From Palsa-360 sp963719875 (GTDB taxonomy: Bacteria; Acidobacteriota; Terriglobia; Acidiferrales; UBA7541): a DNA stretch of 64,000 nucleotides. The notes beneath the pieces were generated by a model. That model was not told the origin of the DNA. It did no database searches and saw nothing but the letters and a program-made list of their open reading frames with translations. The position numbers and the translations under genes were made by a program. Numbering within the stretch: the stretch's first letter is position 1; every line of letters begins with the position of its first letter. Shown one piece after another: positions 27,633 to 37,703 of this stretch. The DNA lies in the NCBI GenBank assembly GCA_963719875.1, contig CAVRDJ010000002.1, positions 1,178,001 to 1,242,000 of the forward strand, in the 5' to 3' direction.

Positions 27633-28580
27633 ATGAAAGTATTCATCGCAGGGGCTTCCGGAGTCCTGGGCCGGCGGCTCGTGCGGCAATTCGTGGCGGG
27701 AGGCCATTCGGTGACCGGCTTGGTGCGCAGCCCGAAAGCCGAAAGCGCCGTGAGAGAAGCGGGCGGCGAGCCGCGCCATGCGGATTTGTTCGATGCGGAT
27801 TCCCTGGCCCGGGCAGCGGAAGGTTGCGACACCGTCATCCACGCGGCCACCGCAATTCCCGCGAAGCAAAAGACAACTCCCGCCGATTGGGCGATGAATG
27901 ATCGCATTCGCCGCAAAGGCACGCGCTGCCTCACCGAAGCCGCCGCCAAAATCGGCGCGAAAACTTACTTGCAACAAAGCATCACATGGGTGACGCGCCC
28001 TAAAAATGAGTCGCCATTCGACGAAAACTCTCCGACCGTGCCAGAGCCCTCAATCCAGTCGGCCATCGATGCGGAATCGATTGCACGCGAGGCGGAATCG
28101 GCGGAGGGGTTTACCGTATCGATTCTGCGCGGCGGCTATTTTTACGATTCCGAATCGGCGCACATGCGAATGCTTGCCGACGCCTTACGCAAGCGCCAGA
28201 TGCCCATCATCGGCAGCGGCGAGGCAGAGTGGGCGATAATTCACACCGATGATGCGGCAAGCGCGTACGTGGTCGCGGCGGAAAAACCCAGGAGCGGCGT
28301 GTGGCACATCGTAGACAACGAACTGGTCCAGGTGCGCACTTTCCTGAAGGAATTTGCCGCGCGTTTGGGAGCCCCCGCGCCGCGCCGCGTTCCCGTCTGG
28401 CTGGCGCGATGGCTCGCTGGTGAAAAGGCCGTCGAGTACTTCACGCGATCCACAAGAACAACCAACGCACGCTTTCGCCACGATTTCGGGTGGACGCCCC
28501 GCTATCCCACCTACCGGGAAGGCCTCGATCAAATTGTCGCCGCGGGGAAATCGGAAATTGCGCATCAGGCCACTGGCTGA
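27633..28580 (+). CDS. NAD(P)-dependent epimerase-like SDR protein
   Basis: 315 residues. The Rossmann motif GASGVLGRRL near the N-terminus is followed by LFDADSLARAAEGCDTVIHA, the extended/atypical SDR pattern. The usual YxxxK catalytic pair is not evident: where it is expected the sequence reads TVPEPSIQSAIDAESIAREA. This suggests an atypical (NmrA- or complex-I-subunit-like) member or a binding protein. The C-terminal part has PTYREGLDQIVA, typical of epimerase ends. GAGGAG lies about 10 nt before the ATG. Confidence 0.82.
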   Translation: MKVFIAGASGVLGRRLVRQFVAGGHSVTGLVRSPKAESAVREAGGEPRHADLFDADSLARAAEGCDTVIHAATAIPAKQKTTPADWAMNDRIRRKGTRCLTEAAAKIGAKTYLQQSITWVTRPKNESPFDENSPTVPEPSIQSAIDAESIAREAESAEGFTVSILRGGYFYDSESAHMRMLADALRKRQMPIIGSGEAEWAIIHTDDAASAYVVAAEKPRSGVWHIVDNELVQVRTFLKEFAARLGAPAPRRVPVWLARWLAGEKAVEYFTRSTRTTNARFRHDFGWTPRYPTYREGLDQIVAAGKSEIAHQATG

Positions 28581-28639
28581 GCCGTAGAGATGGCAAATCC
28601 AGATAGAACGCGATAGCATTGATTCAATGAGGGATTCCG

Positions 28640-28858
28640 ATGCTCGTAAAAATTGAGGTCTACAACGACGGTGAGTCCTGGTGCGCGCGCGGCATTGGCG
28701 AAGACATTTTCACGCAAGGACAAACAGTGGATGAGCTCTACGCCAACATCAAAGAAGCTGTAGCAGTTCATTTTGAAAACAGCTCAGGGCCCACTGACAT
28801 CGATATCCTAATCGTTTCCGAAATGAAATTGAATCATGCCCCGGCTGCCACAGATTAG
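28640..28858 (+). CDS. HicB-like antitoxin (first copy)
   Basis: 72 residues. LVKIEVYNDGESWCARGIGE and TQGQTVDELYANIKEAVAVH follow the HicB/DUF1902 partial RNase H-like fold (strand-strand-strand-helix). No separate DNA-binding domain is visible. Its end overlaps the start of hicA by 23 bp, the usual coupling in antitoxin-toxin pairs. It should bind and block HicA and may help repress the operon. Confidence 0.8.
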   Translation: MLVKIEVYNDGESWCARGIGEDIFTQGQTVDELYANIKEAVAVHFENSSGPTDIDILIVSEMKLNHAPAATD

Positions 28859-29078
28859 CGGCCGCGATCTCATCCGACTGCTACACTCGTTAGGATATGA
28901 AACTGTGCGCCAACGCGGAAGCCACGTACGACTAGTCAAGGTGACACGGATCGGCGAGCACCTCGTCACGATTCCGGACCACAAGATCCTTGCCAAAGGG
29001 ACATTAAGCGATATCCTTATGCGCGTGAGTTTGTGGAACGGAATCCCAAAGGAAGAATTGATTGATCGTCTGCGGTAG
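28836..29078 (+). CDS. hicA: HicA-type mRNA interferase toxin
   Basis: 80 residues, a complete HicA double-stranded-RNA-binding-like fold: ISGRDLIRLLHSLGYETVRQ, then GSHVRL with the catalytic His30, HLVTIPDHKILAKGTLSDIL and a C-terminal helix. HicA cleaves mRNA when its antitoxin is lost. It is flanked by HicB-like genes on both sides. Confidence 0.9.
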   Translation: MPRLPQISGRDLIRLLHSLGYETVRQRGSHVRLVKVTRIGEHLVTIPDHKILAKGTLSDILMRVSLWNGIPKEELIDRLR

Positions 29079-29102
29079 ACAACAAGAAGCCAAGGTCAAG
29101 AA

Positions 29103-29318
29103 ATGAGGAAATATCTCATCGTTATCGAGCGAACGGACAGCGGATATTGCAGCTATTCGCCGGACCTCCCTGGCTGCGTGTCGACCGGAAAGTCGCGCGA
29201 AGAAGCGGAGAAAAATATGCGCGAAGCGATTGAATTTCACGTTGACGGTTTGCGACAGGAAGGCTATCCGGTCCCGGAACCACGAACAACTTCATCGTAC
29301 GTTGAACTTCCCGCTTAA
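29103..29318 (+). CDS. hicB: HicB family antitoxin (second copy)
   Basis: 71 residues with the classic HicB strand pattern: YLIVIERTDSGYCSYSPDLP, then GCVSTGKSREEAEKNMREAI and EFHVDGLRQEGYPVPEP. It matches the standard HicB core better than the first copy. It begins 24 bp after hicA. There is no C-terminal helix-turn-helix or ribbon-helix-helix domain. Either HicB could be the true partner of HicA. It converges on rpoD with only 11 bp between stop codons. Confidence 0.9.
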   Translation: MRKYLIVIERTDSGYCSYSPDLPGCVSTGKSREEAEKNMREAIEFHVDGLRQEGYPVPEPRTTSSYVELPA

Positions 29319-29329
29319 TCAGAAATGAA

Positions 29330-31069
<1,740 letters not shown>

Positions 31070-31465
31070 GGAGTCCTCCAAAAAGAATGCCAGAAGCAGC
31101 CCTTACACCGACGCAGTATTGCCAAACCTGCCCTGAATGAACTATCGGCAAAATCCACAACCGCCGAAACTTAAGTTTCGTAACCCGTGCTCAAATTGAC
31201 TCTGGAAGCGCTCCAGTGAGGTGATTCTATACCTCGCACACGACGCTTTCGACTCCGCATGCACCTCGATTTCGCAAGGGAACACCCCACACGCATTTAG
31301 ATGCAAGCTGTCATTCCCGCGTTATGTTGCCACCGCGCCTAAACCGGATCAAGTTAAATGGAGGCGGGCAAAGGCGTCAACTCTTTTGTTTATCGGGTAT
31401 TAATCAATACAAACACCGCACTCGGTAACCACGAAGCCGCAAAGTCAGTTGAAAGAAGATTTTCG

Positions 31466-31530
31466 TAGCACAGACCCTCTTGTGTAAGGTATGTCCTGAA
31501 GAAACTTGACGCAAGAGTGGCTGTGTTCGT
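31466..31530. repeat. Family F element, decayed copy
   Basis: GTAGCACAGACCCTCTTGTG and, 25 nt on, GCAAGAGTGGCTGTG resemble the two arms of the family F elements, but pairing is imperfect. Confidence 0.45.
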
Positions 31531-31637
31531 CGAGCTGTCCGGAAAATGTGTGGGTTGCGCCTTCAGCCGTGACACATGGAAGGCGGCTTCCTAGACCCTT
31601 CGAGTTTGTGTTAGAACTCAAAATTGGAGCGTTTTTG

Positions 31638-31702
31638 GAGCGCCCGCCTTCAGGTTGGCATTTTTGGATCAAGCAGATGCCCGCCCGAAGGCGGGCGCTG
31701 CC
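31638..31702. repeat. Family B nested palindrome, copy 2
   Basis: Contains GCCCGCCTTCAGGTTGGCAT and, inverted, ATGCCCGCCCGAAGGCGGGC. The left arm is a hybrid of the two family B arm types. It is not adjacent to any stop codon. Confidence 0.75.
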
Positions 31703-31872
31703 TAAACCAAAATCGCGTTCTCACGCATCCCCAATAGTCCCTCACAATCTGACCCTCACGAGCTGAATTTGCAGTAATATACCCCTGAGAAAATGCCGGT
31801 TAATGGTCCCTGTTGCAATCTGGCTTTACGGGGCCGGTATTGAAATCAGTATTTCTTTCGCGGAGGACTCGC

Positions 31873-32418
31873 ATGGCGATTCAATTATTCATTAACGGCA
31901 AATCGGAATCAGTGGATGTTCCGCCGAATATGCCGCTGTTGTGGGTTTTGCGGGACACGCTGGGGATGACGGGCACGAAGTTCGGCTGCGGCATGGCCCT
32001 GTGCGGCGCCTGCACCGTGCACATCGACGGAGAAGCCACGCGCTCTTGCGTCACTCCCATCTCGGCGGTTGCCGGGAAAAAAGTTACGACCATTGAGGGA
32101 CTTTCTACGGACCGCAGCCACCCGGTGCAGCGTGCGTGGATCGAAGTGGACGTTCCACAGTGCGGTTATTGCCAGTCCGGACAAATCATGTCCGCCGCGT
32201 CGCTGCTGGCCAAGAACGCGAAGCCGAGCGACTCCGACATTGACGAAGCGATGAAGGGAAATATCTGCCGCTGTGGCACCTATCAGCGGATTCGCGAAGC
32301 GGTGCATCGCGCCGCGGCTTTGCACAAGGCGTCGGCAAAGCCCTCGCGGCTGGACGGCGCGGGCGCTACGGAAGACGCGTTGAATGAACAATTCGTGGAA
32401 GCGGGAGGTGCGGCGTGA
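31873..32418 (+). CDS. (2Fe-2S) subunit of an isoquinoline-1-oxidoreductase-like enzyme
   Basis: 181 residues. An N-terminal plant-ferredoxin-like domain has the cluster site FGCGMALCGACTVHIDG plus a later Cys (ATRSC). The C-terminal helical domain holds the second cluster, CGYCQSGQIM and CRCGTY. It is the electron-transfer subunit for the molybdenum subunit encoded next. GGAGGA lies 6 nt before the chosen ATG (MAIQLFINGK); a longer frame upstream lacks similarity. The stop overlaps the next GTG start (GTGA). Confidence 0.94.
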   Translation: MAIQLFINGKSESVDVPPNMPLLWVLRDTLGMTGTKFGCGMALCGACTVHIDGEATRSCVTPISAVAGKKVTTIEGLSTDRSHPVQRAWIEVDVPQCGYCQSGQIMSAASLLAKNAKPSDSDIDEAMKGNICRCGTYQRIREAVHRAAALHKASAKPSRLDGAGATEDALNEQFVEAGGAA

Positions 32419-34571
32419 GCACAGCGATGACGACAGCAATCGATCGCCGCCGTTTTCTGAAGACGGGCGTAGCCGGCGCGACCGGCCTGGTCATCGGCTT
32501 CTATTTGCCTGGGAAGTTACTGCACGCGGCACCCGTGGCGATGAAGCCATCGGCTTCCTTGAACGCCTGGATGCTCATTTCCCCCACCGATGTCGTGACC
32601 ATCATGATCGACAAGTCGGAAATGGGGCAGGGAATCCTGACGGCCCTGTGCATGATTGCGGCCGAAGAGCTGGATTGCGATTGGAAAACAATCCACACCG
32701 AATTCGCTCCCGCCGCCAAGGAATATTTTAATCCGGCGTTTGGGATGCAAGGCACGGGAGGCAGTTCCAGCGTGCGTTCCTCTTGGGACCCGATGCGCAA
32801 GGCCGGGGCGGCGGCGCGCGACATGCTGCTCCAGGCTGCGGCGAATAAATGGAAAGTTGACAAGTCCACCTGCCGGACGGAAAACGGCATGATTTACCAC
32901 GACGCCTCGAAGAGAAACGTGACGTACGGGGCGGTGGCCATTGACGCGTCGAAACTTCCTGTTCCGCAAGACGTGCCGCTCAAGGATCCGAAAAAGTACC
33001 GCATCGTCGGAAAATCGACTAAGCGGCTGGACACCCCCGACAAAGTCAATGGCCGCGCGCAATTTGGCATCGATGTGCGGCAGCCCGCGATGTTTTACGC
33101 CGTGGTGGCGCGGTGTCCGGTGTTCGGCGGGAAGGTCGCGAGTTTTGACGCGACGAAAGCCAAGGCCGTTCCCGGCGTCAAGACTGTGGTCCAGATTTCG
33201 AGCGGGATTGCCGTGGTCGCCGACAACACCTGGGCGGCGATGCAGGGGCGGCGCGCGCTTGATGTGAAGTGGGACGAAGGGCCGAACGCAAACGCCAGCA
33301 GCGAGAGCATCAGCAAGCTCTTCGCGGACCAAATGGCGAAACCGGGCGCGGAGGCTCGCAAGGAAGGCGACGCAGCGTCCGTCCTCAACGGCGCCGCGCA
33401 GAAAATCGAAGCCGTTTACGAAGTCCCCTACCTGGCGCACGCCACAATGGAGCCGATGAACTGCACCGCCGATGTTCGCGCGGACGCTGTGGAGGTTTGG
33501 GCGCCCACGCAATTTCAGACCATGGCGCAAGGCGCCGCGGCCAAGATTTGCGGAGTGAAGCCCGAGAAAGCGTTCATCCACACGACGTACCTCGGCGGCG
33601 GCTTCGGGCGCAAGGCCGGAACAGACTTTGTGATTGAGGCCGTGGAAACGTCCAAAGCGATGGGCCGGCCCGTGAAACTGACGTGGTCGCGCGAGGATGA
33701 CATGCAGCACGATTATTACCGCCCCGCGTCCTACGCGAAGCTCGCGGGCGGAATCGGCGCCGATGGCTGGCCCGTTGCCTGGACGACGCGCGTGGCGTGC
33801 TCTTCGATCATGGAAGCGTGGTTTCCGGGCAGCACCAAAAACAATCTGGATCCGACCAGCGTGGAAGGCGTCGCCAATCTGCCGTACTCGATTCCCAATA
33901 TTCAAGTGGATTACGTGCGGACCGAACCGGGCATCCCGGTCGGCTTCTGGCGATCGGTGGGAAATTCGCAGAACGGATTTTTCAGCGAATGTTTCATGGA
34001 CGAACTGGCGGTGGCCGGCAAGAAGGACCCGTACGAGTTCCGCCGTCATTTGCTTGACAAGGCCCCGCGCCACCTCGGCGTTCTCGAGCTGGCGGCGCAA
34101 AAAGCGGGCTGGGACAAGCCGCTGCCCGCGGGCCGCTATCGCGGCATTGCCGTCCTGTTCGCCTTTGAGAGCTACGCCGCGCAGGTGGTCGAAATTTCGG
34201 TGGACCGTAGCGCGAAATCGGTGAAAGTCCACCGCGTGGTTTGCGCGGTGGACGTCGGCCGCGTCGTGAACCCCATCAACATTGCCATGCAGAGCGAAAG
34301 CTCCATCGTGTACGGACTCTCGTCCGCGCTCTACGGCGAGATCGCCATCGCGGGCGGCCGCGTCACGCAAACCAACTTCAACAACTATCCGGTGCTGCGC
34401 CTGGACGCCATGCCCGCCGTCGAAACGTATATCGTCCCAAGCGAAGAAAAGCCCACAGGGGCAGGCGAACTTGCCGTGCCTCCCGTGGTCCCAGCGCTCT
34501 GCAATGCGATTTTCGCCGCGACCGGAAAGCGCATTCGCCGCCTGCCGATCCGCGCGGAGGATTTGGCGTAG
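32415..34571 (+). CDS. Molybdopterin-binding subunit of an isoquinoline-1-oxidoreductase-like enzyme
   Basis: 718 residues beginning with a twin-arginine signal (DRRRFLKTGVAGATGLVIGF), so the complex is probably exported folded to the periplasm with its small partner. The xanthine-dehydrogenase-type large-subunit fold is seen in SEMGQGILTALCMIAAEELD, MQGTGGSSSVRSSWDPMRKA, YLGGGFGRKAGTDFVIEAVE and the C-terminal PTGAGELAVPPVVPALCNAI with the expected catalytic Glu region. It hydroxylates N-heterocycles or oxidises aldehydes; the substrate is not decidable. No FAD subunit, cytochrome c or MocA-type maturation gene is adjacent. Confidence 0.93.
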   Translation: MSTAMTTAIDRRRFLKTGVAGATGLVIGFYLPGKLLHAAPVAMKPSASLNAWMLISPTDVVTIMIDKSEMGQGILTALCMIAAEELDCDWKTIHTEFAPAAKEYFNPAFGMQGTGGSSSVRSSWDPMRKAGAAARDMLLQAAANKWKVDKSTCRTENGMIYHDASKRNVTYGAVAIDASKLPVPQDVPLKDPKKYRIVGKSTKRLDTPDKVNGRAQFGIDVRQPAMFYAVVARCPVFGGKVASFDATKAKAVPGVKTVVQISSGIAVVADNTWAAMQGRRALDVKWDEGPNANASSESISKLFADQMAKPGAEARKEGDAASVLNGAAQKIEAVYEVPYLAHATMEPMNCTADVRADAVEVWAPTQFQTMAQGAAAKICGVKPEKAFIHTTYLGGGFGRKAGTDFVIEAVETSKAMGRPVKLTWSREDDMQHDYYRPASYAKLAGGIGADGWPVAWTTRVACSSIMEAWFPGSTKNNLDPTSVEGVANLPYSIPNIQVDYVRTEPGIPVGFWRSVGNSQNGFFSECFMDELAVAGKKDPYEFRRHLLDKAPRHLGVLELAAQKAGWDKPLPAGRYRGIAVLFAFESYAAQVVEISVDRSAKSVKVHRVVCAVDVGRVVNPINIAMQSESSIVYGLSSALYGEIAIAGGRVTQTNFNNYPVLRLDAMPAVETYIVPSEEKPTGAGELAVPPVVPALCNAIFAATGKRIRRLPIRAEDLA

Positions 34572-34580
34572 CGCCGCCAG

Positions 34581-34652
34581 TAGCGCAGGCTTCAGCCTGT
34601 GGGGGTTCGTCCCTGCGAGGACCAAAACCCGCAGGCTGAAGCCCGCGCTACT
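34581..34652. repeat. Family A nested palindrome, copy 6
   Basis: The arm TAGCGCAGGCTTCAGCCTGT and its inverse, beginning 9 bp after the oxidoreductase stop codon. It lies between two convergent genes. Confidence 0.88.
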
Positions 34653-34677
34653 TCCCCCGAATCAGAATGACGCCTTG

Positions 34678-35328
34678 CTAGAAATACTTCAGCAAAGCAG
34701 GCAAATCGCGAATCGTTTCGATCATGGCGTCGGGAGACGCGGCGCGGAGCCTTTCCGGGACGGGTGAGCCGCCGAGCACACCGACGGCGCGCACGCCCGC
34801 GCGATGCGCCATTTCGATATCTTCCGGGGCGTCGCCGATATACACACAGGTTTCAGGAAGGGCGCGGAGCTTCTCGAGCGCCATCCGCAGAGGCGCGGGA
34901 TGCGGCTTGCGCCGCGGAGCGTCCTCGCTACAAACTTTGGCGAGAAACATTGCCGAAACGTCGTGTTCTCGCAGTTGCCTGCGCACGCGCGCGCGGCTTC
35001 CGCTCGACACCAGCGCCAGCTTAAAACGCCGGTCGAGCATGCGCAGCACGCGCGTCGCGCCGGGCTGCAGCTTGGGTTGCTGCTTCCGGTAGAAAAGTCT
35101 CCACAGCCGGTCTGCCTCTTCCCATTTTGCGCGGGGGAGATGCGCGGCGCGGTACACATTGTGCCAGTTAGGCGAATAATTGCGCTTCAACTCCGCGAGA
35201 CTCCAGCTCATCCCCAAGGCGCCAAACATATACATGTAGGCATTCGCATCCGCCGCGAACGAATCGAGCAGCGTCCCGTCCCAGTCAAACAGCACGTATT
35301 CAATCGAGGTTTGATTTTTTGTCGTCAT
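34678..35328 (-). CDS. HAD superfamily hydrolase (phosphoglycolate phosphatase-like)
   Basis: 216 residues from ATG 35328. Motif I is LFDWDGTLLDS (nucleophile Asp and acid Asp), motif II ALVSSGS, motif III KPHP with the Lys, and motif IV VYIGDAPEDIEMA with two acidic residues. A helical C1 cap lies between motifs I and II. This is the Gph/PGMB-type phosphatase pattern; the substrate could be phosphoglycolate or another small phosphate ester. The frame is open to 35355 with a TTG. Confidence 0.88.
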   Translation of the reverse strand: MTTKNQTSIEYVLFDWDGTLLDSFAADANAYMYMFGALGMSWSLAELKRNYSPNWHNVYRAAHLPRAKWEEADRLWRLFYRKQQPKLQPGATRVLRMLDRRFKLALVSSGSRARVRRQLREHDVSAMFLAKVCSEDAPRRKPHPAPLRMALEKLRALPETCVYIGDAPEDIEMAHRAGVRAVGVLGGSPVPERLRAASPDAMIETIRDLPALLKYF

Positions 35329-35442
35329 CGCAACGGAGTGGCCGTCATCAACCAAATGGAAAGACCATCCCTCATCTCATTTCGCAACAAGCAAAATAGC
35401 ATGGATTTGTCAGCAAATTAGCTTACTGTCGGGCGGGATTTT

Positions 35443-35519
35443 GGTAGGACAGCCACTCTTGGCTGTCCGCTTTCACCTTGGCGAACTCCTGCGGAACAGC
35501 CAAGAGTGGCTGTCCTACA
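35443..35519. repeat. Family F nested palindrome, copy 2
   Basis: Arms GTAGGACAGCCACTCTTGGC and its inverse across a spacer of about 30 nt. The inner hairpin is AGCCA-CTCT-TGGCT. The outer ends GTAGGAC/GTCCTAC are shared with family D. Confidence 0.9.
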
Positions 35520-35566
35520 GGAAGGACTTTCCCCTCAGCGATGCTTATGTTGGGACTGCCATTGAA

Positions 35567-36091
35567 TTAGCGCCGTTGGAAGCGCGAGGGTAGGGGCTCT
35601 TCGCGGTGAAATGTAATGTCGTCGAAGGTTGCTGCCAGAGCGTGCCATCCGGGGCGCGAAGCGGGTTCCGCGCGCACAATATGCGCTTCGGTCCTCATTC
35701 TTACGGTGCCCCGGCCAAAGGGCCGGTCCACCAGGCAGACTTCGATCTCGATCGGCGTGCCTGGCTCAATCCGCTGCGGGCAGAGAAACAGGACTCCGCT
35801 GGAGCTGATATTGGCCGTGCGCAACGGCTCCTCCAGGCGCTCCCGCTGCCCCGCGATGCGCTTCACCCACAGCGGAAGGCTAAGCCTCGCTCGAGCGTAA
35901 GCGCGCCGTTCGTCGGGCGGGCGCACGGCATGGGTGGGCACGCGCGCGATGCCCTTCGGCCTGGCTCGCGTCGTCCACAACGGCGGGTCTTCAACCGAGG
36001 TGACGGGTCGGGCCGACAATTCTGTGATAGCGGCATCGCCGCGGCTGGGATCGGATCGGTCCATAAGTTTTTGAATTCGAGCTGTGCGCAT
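35567..36091 (-). CDS. PilZ-domain protein
   Basis: 174 residues from ATG 36091, with GGGGGAG a few nucleotides upstream. The PilZ domain occupies about residues 65-165. It has RAYARARLSLPLWV, carrying the RxxxR c-di-GMP-binding motif, then TANISSSGVLFL, which carries NxSxxG, then TPIEIEVCLV. Both c-di-GMP motifs are intact, so it should respond to that messenger. The first ~60 residues show no known domain. No diguanylate cyclase or motility gene is adjacent. Confidence 0.85.
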   Translation of the reverse strand: MRTARIQKLMDRSDPSRGDAAITELSARPVTSVEDPPLWTTRARPKGIARVPTHAVRPPDERRAYARARLSLPLWVKRIAGQRERLEEPLRTANISSSGVLFLCPQRIEPGTPIEIEVCLVDRPFGRGTVRMRTEAHIVRAEPASRPGWHALAATFDDITFHREEPLPSRFQRR

Positions 36092-36348
36092 GAATCTCCC
36101 CCTACCTTCCAACGCCTCTGGCACTGCTCGCGGACACTATCCTCTGCGCGGCATCGCTGCGTCAATTTAGGTTCTCCCCAGCGTTGTCTTAATGCATACT
36201 CCCCGGCAAAGCCATTCCCCCAGCCCTCTTCGCGAGGTAAAGAACATGGTAAAAAGAGCGGCCTGGAAAAATTACTTTGACCGCAAGATTCGGATAGCGC
36301 CGCGGGAATGGTTTTGGATATTGTGGTTGGGAAGGAAACAGAGGGCCA

Positions 36349-37443
36349 GTGGCGACACTTTCCAACCCGTTACCCGCAATCCCCGCACTCGCGCGGCGGA
36401 GATGGCTTGCCGCAGTCGTTTCGCATGACACGCGGATGGATGGAGCGTTCGTCTATGCGGTCCGCTCGACGGGGATCTACTGCCGGCCTTCGTGCCCATC
36501 GCGCCGCCCTCATCGAAAGCAAATTCTCCTCTTCGTTCAACCTGATGCGGCGGAACAAGCCGGATTCCGAGCCTGCCGGCGCTGCCATCCTCGCCAGGCG
36601 CGCAGCAGCCCGCAAACGAATCTCATCCGCCGCGTGTGCAGCGAAATCGAAGGGAATGCAGACGGCACTCTTTCTCTGCGGAACCTCGCGGAACGCATTG
36701 GCCTGAGCGCCGCTCACCTGCAACGCACCTTCCGCCAGGCCATGGGGATTTCACCGAGGCAATATGCGGACGCTCTTCGCGTCGCGCGCTTCAAATCCGA
36801 ATTAAGAAAGGGGAAAGACGTGACCACAGCATTGCATGAGGTTTCCTACGGCTCCGCGAGCCGGCTTTACGAGAAGTCTGACGCCCATTTGGGCATGACC
36901 CCCGCGACCTATCGCCGAGGGGGACGCGGGATGAACATTTCCTATGCGATTGCCCCGTGTTCCCTGGGGCGCGTGCTCGTCGCCGCGACGCAGCGCGGCA
37001 TCTCCGCCGTATCCCTGGGAGATCGCGACTCCGATCTCGTCGCGGCGTTACACAAAGAATATCCTCGCGCGGAAATCCGATGTGGATCTCGCGAGCATTC
37101 CAAGTGGGTGCGCGCGATTGTGCGGCATTTGGACGGCTCGAATCCCCGATTGGATTTGCCAACGGACGTTGTGGCCACCGCGTTCCAGCGGCGCGTCTGG
37201 GAGGCATTGCTGACCATTCCGCTTGGTGCGACGCGTACGTACGCCGAGGTCGCGCGCTCCATCGGCCAGCCCCGCGCGATCCGCGCCGTCGCCCGCGCCT
37301 GCGCCACAAATCCGGCGGCCATTGTGGTGCCTTGCCACCGCGTGGTGCGCACAGACGGAACGCTGGGCGGTTACCGCTGGGGACTCGAGCGCAAGCAGTC
37401 CTTGCTCGAGCAGGAACGCCGTAGCGCAATACGCAAGCGGTAG
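36349..37443 (+). CDS. ada: Ada: bifunctional DNA alkyl-repair protein and AraC-type regulator
   Basis: 364 residues in the full Ada layout. The N-terminal zinc domain has GIYCRPSCPSRRPHRKQ and FRACRRCHP, giving Cys45, Cys49, Cys76 and Cys79; Cys45 matches the methylphosphotriester acceptor. An AraC-type helix-turn-helix region follows (about 95-190; QRTFRQAMGISPRQYADALR). The C-terminal O6-alkylguanine transferase has VVPCHRVV with the acceptor Cys329. It repairs and senses alkylation damage. The start is GTG with GAGGG upstream. No alkB or alkA is nearby. Confidence 0.96.
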   Translation: MATLSNPLPAIPALARRRWLAAVVSHDTRMDGAFVYAVRSTGIYCRPSCPSRRPHRKQILLFVQPDAAEQAGFRACRRCHPRQARSSPQTNLIRRVCSEIEGNADGTLSLRNLAERIGLSAAHLQRTFRQAMGISPRQYADALRVARFKSELRKGKDVTTALHEVSYGSASRLYEKSDAHLGMTPATYRRGGRGMNISYAIAPCSLGRVLVAATQRGISAVSLGDRDSDLVAALHKEYPRAEIRCGSREHSKWVRAIVRHLDGSNPRLDLPTDVVATAFQRRVWEALLTIPLGATRTYAEVARSIGQPRAIRAVARACATNPAAIVVPCHRVVRTDGTLGGYRWGLERKQSLLEQERRSAIRKR

Positions 37444-37454
37444 GGAAGCTCCAG

Positions 37455-37530
37455 TAGCGTAGGCTTCAGCCTGCGGGGGTTCGTCCTTGCAAGAACTAAA
37501 CTCCACAGGCTGAAGAGCCTGTGTGGTAAC
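37455..37530. repeat. Family A nested palindrome, copy 7 (right arm altered)
   Basis: The left arm TAGCGTAGGCTTCAGCCTGC is intact. The right arm reads CCACAGGCTGAAGAGCCTGT, so only its inner part still pairs. It starts 11 bp after the ada stop codon. Confidence 0.75.
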
Positions 37531-37548
37531 TCAGGTTTAGGACGGTTT

Positions 37549-37612
37549 TGTAGAGGCCGCCTTCAGGCGGGCACTTTAAATTCAAGCAGATGCTCGCCTG
37601 AAGGCGAGCGCT
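37549..37612. repeat. Family B nested palindrome, copy 3
   Basis: GTAGAGGCCGCCTTCAGGCG and, inverted, GCTCGCCTGAAGGCGAGCGC-TAC. Each arm is a hairpin with a TTCA or TGAA loop. It follows the family A copy directly, a tandem of two families. Confidence 0.8.
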
Positions 37613-37703
37613 ACAGGATCCGGCACCGAGTTGACACACGGGCTCTGAAGCCTGCGCACTTAAAGCCGCAAAACGTGCCGCGGAAAGTAAGCGCGAGGAA
37701 AGA

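Larger units (their letters stand above)
31082..31812. other. Long divergent intergenic region with repeat copies
   Basis: About 800 bp separate rpoD and the oxidoreductase pair. It should hold both divergent promoters; I could not fix either with a convincing -35/-10 pair. It contains a decayed family F element (about 31466-31530) and a family B element (31638-31702). I see no gene in it. Confidence 0.5.

Noticed and set aside
31816..31841. Possible promoter for the isoquinoline-oxidoreductase-like pair (TTGCAA-17-GGTATT)
   Set aside because: The -10 match is poor and its position relative to the start is not distinctive.
32517..34625. Very long minus-strand open frame (about 700 codons) opposite the molybdoenzyme gene
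   Set aside because: The sequence is His/Arg rich with no domain; it is the complementary frame of a strongly conserved plus-strand gene.
36349..37443. Ada considered as two separate genes (AdaA and Ogt)
   Set aside because: One continuous frame joins the zinc domain, AraC domain and PCHRV transferase domain, as in E. coli Ada.
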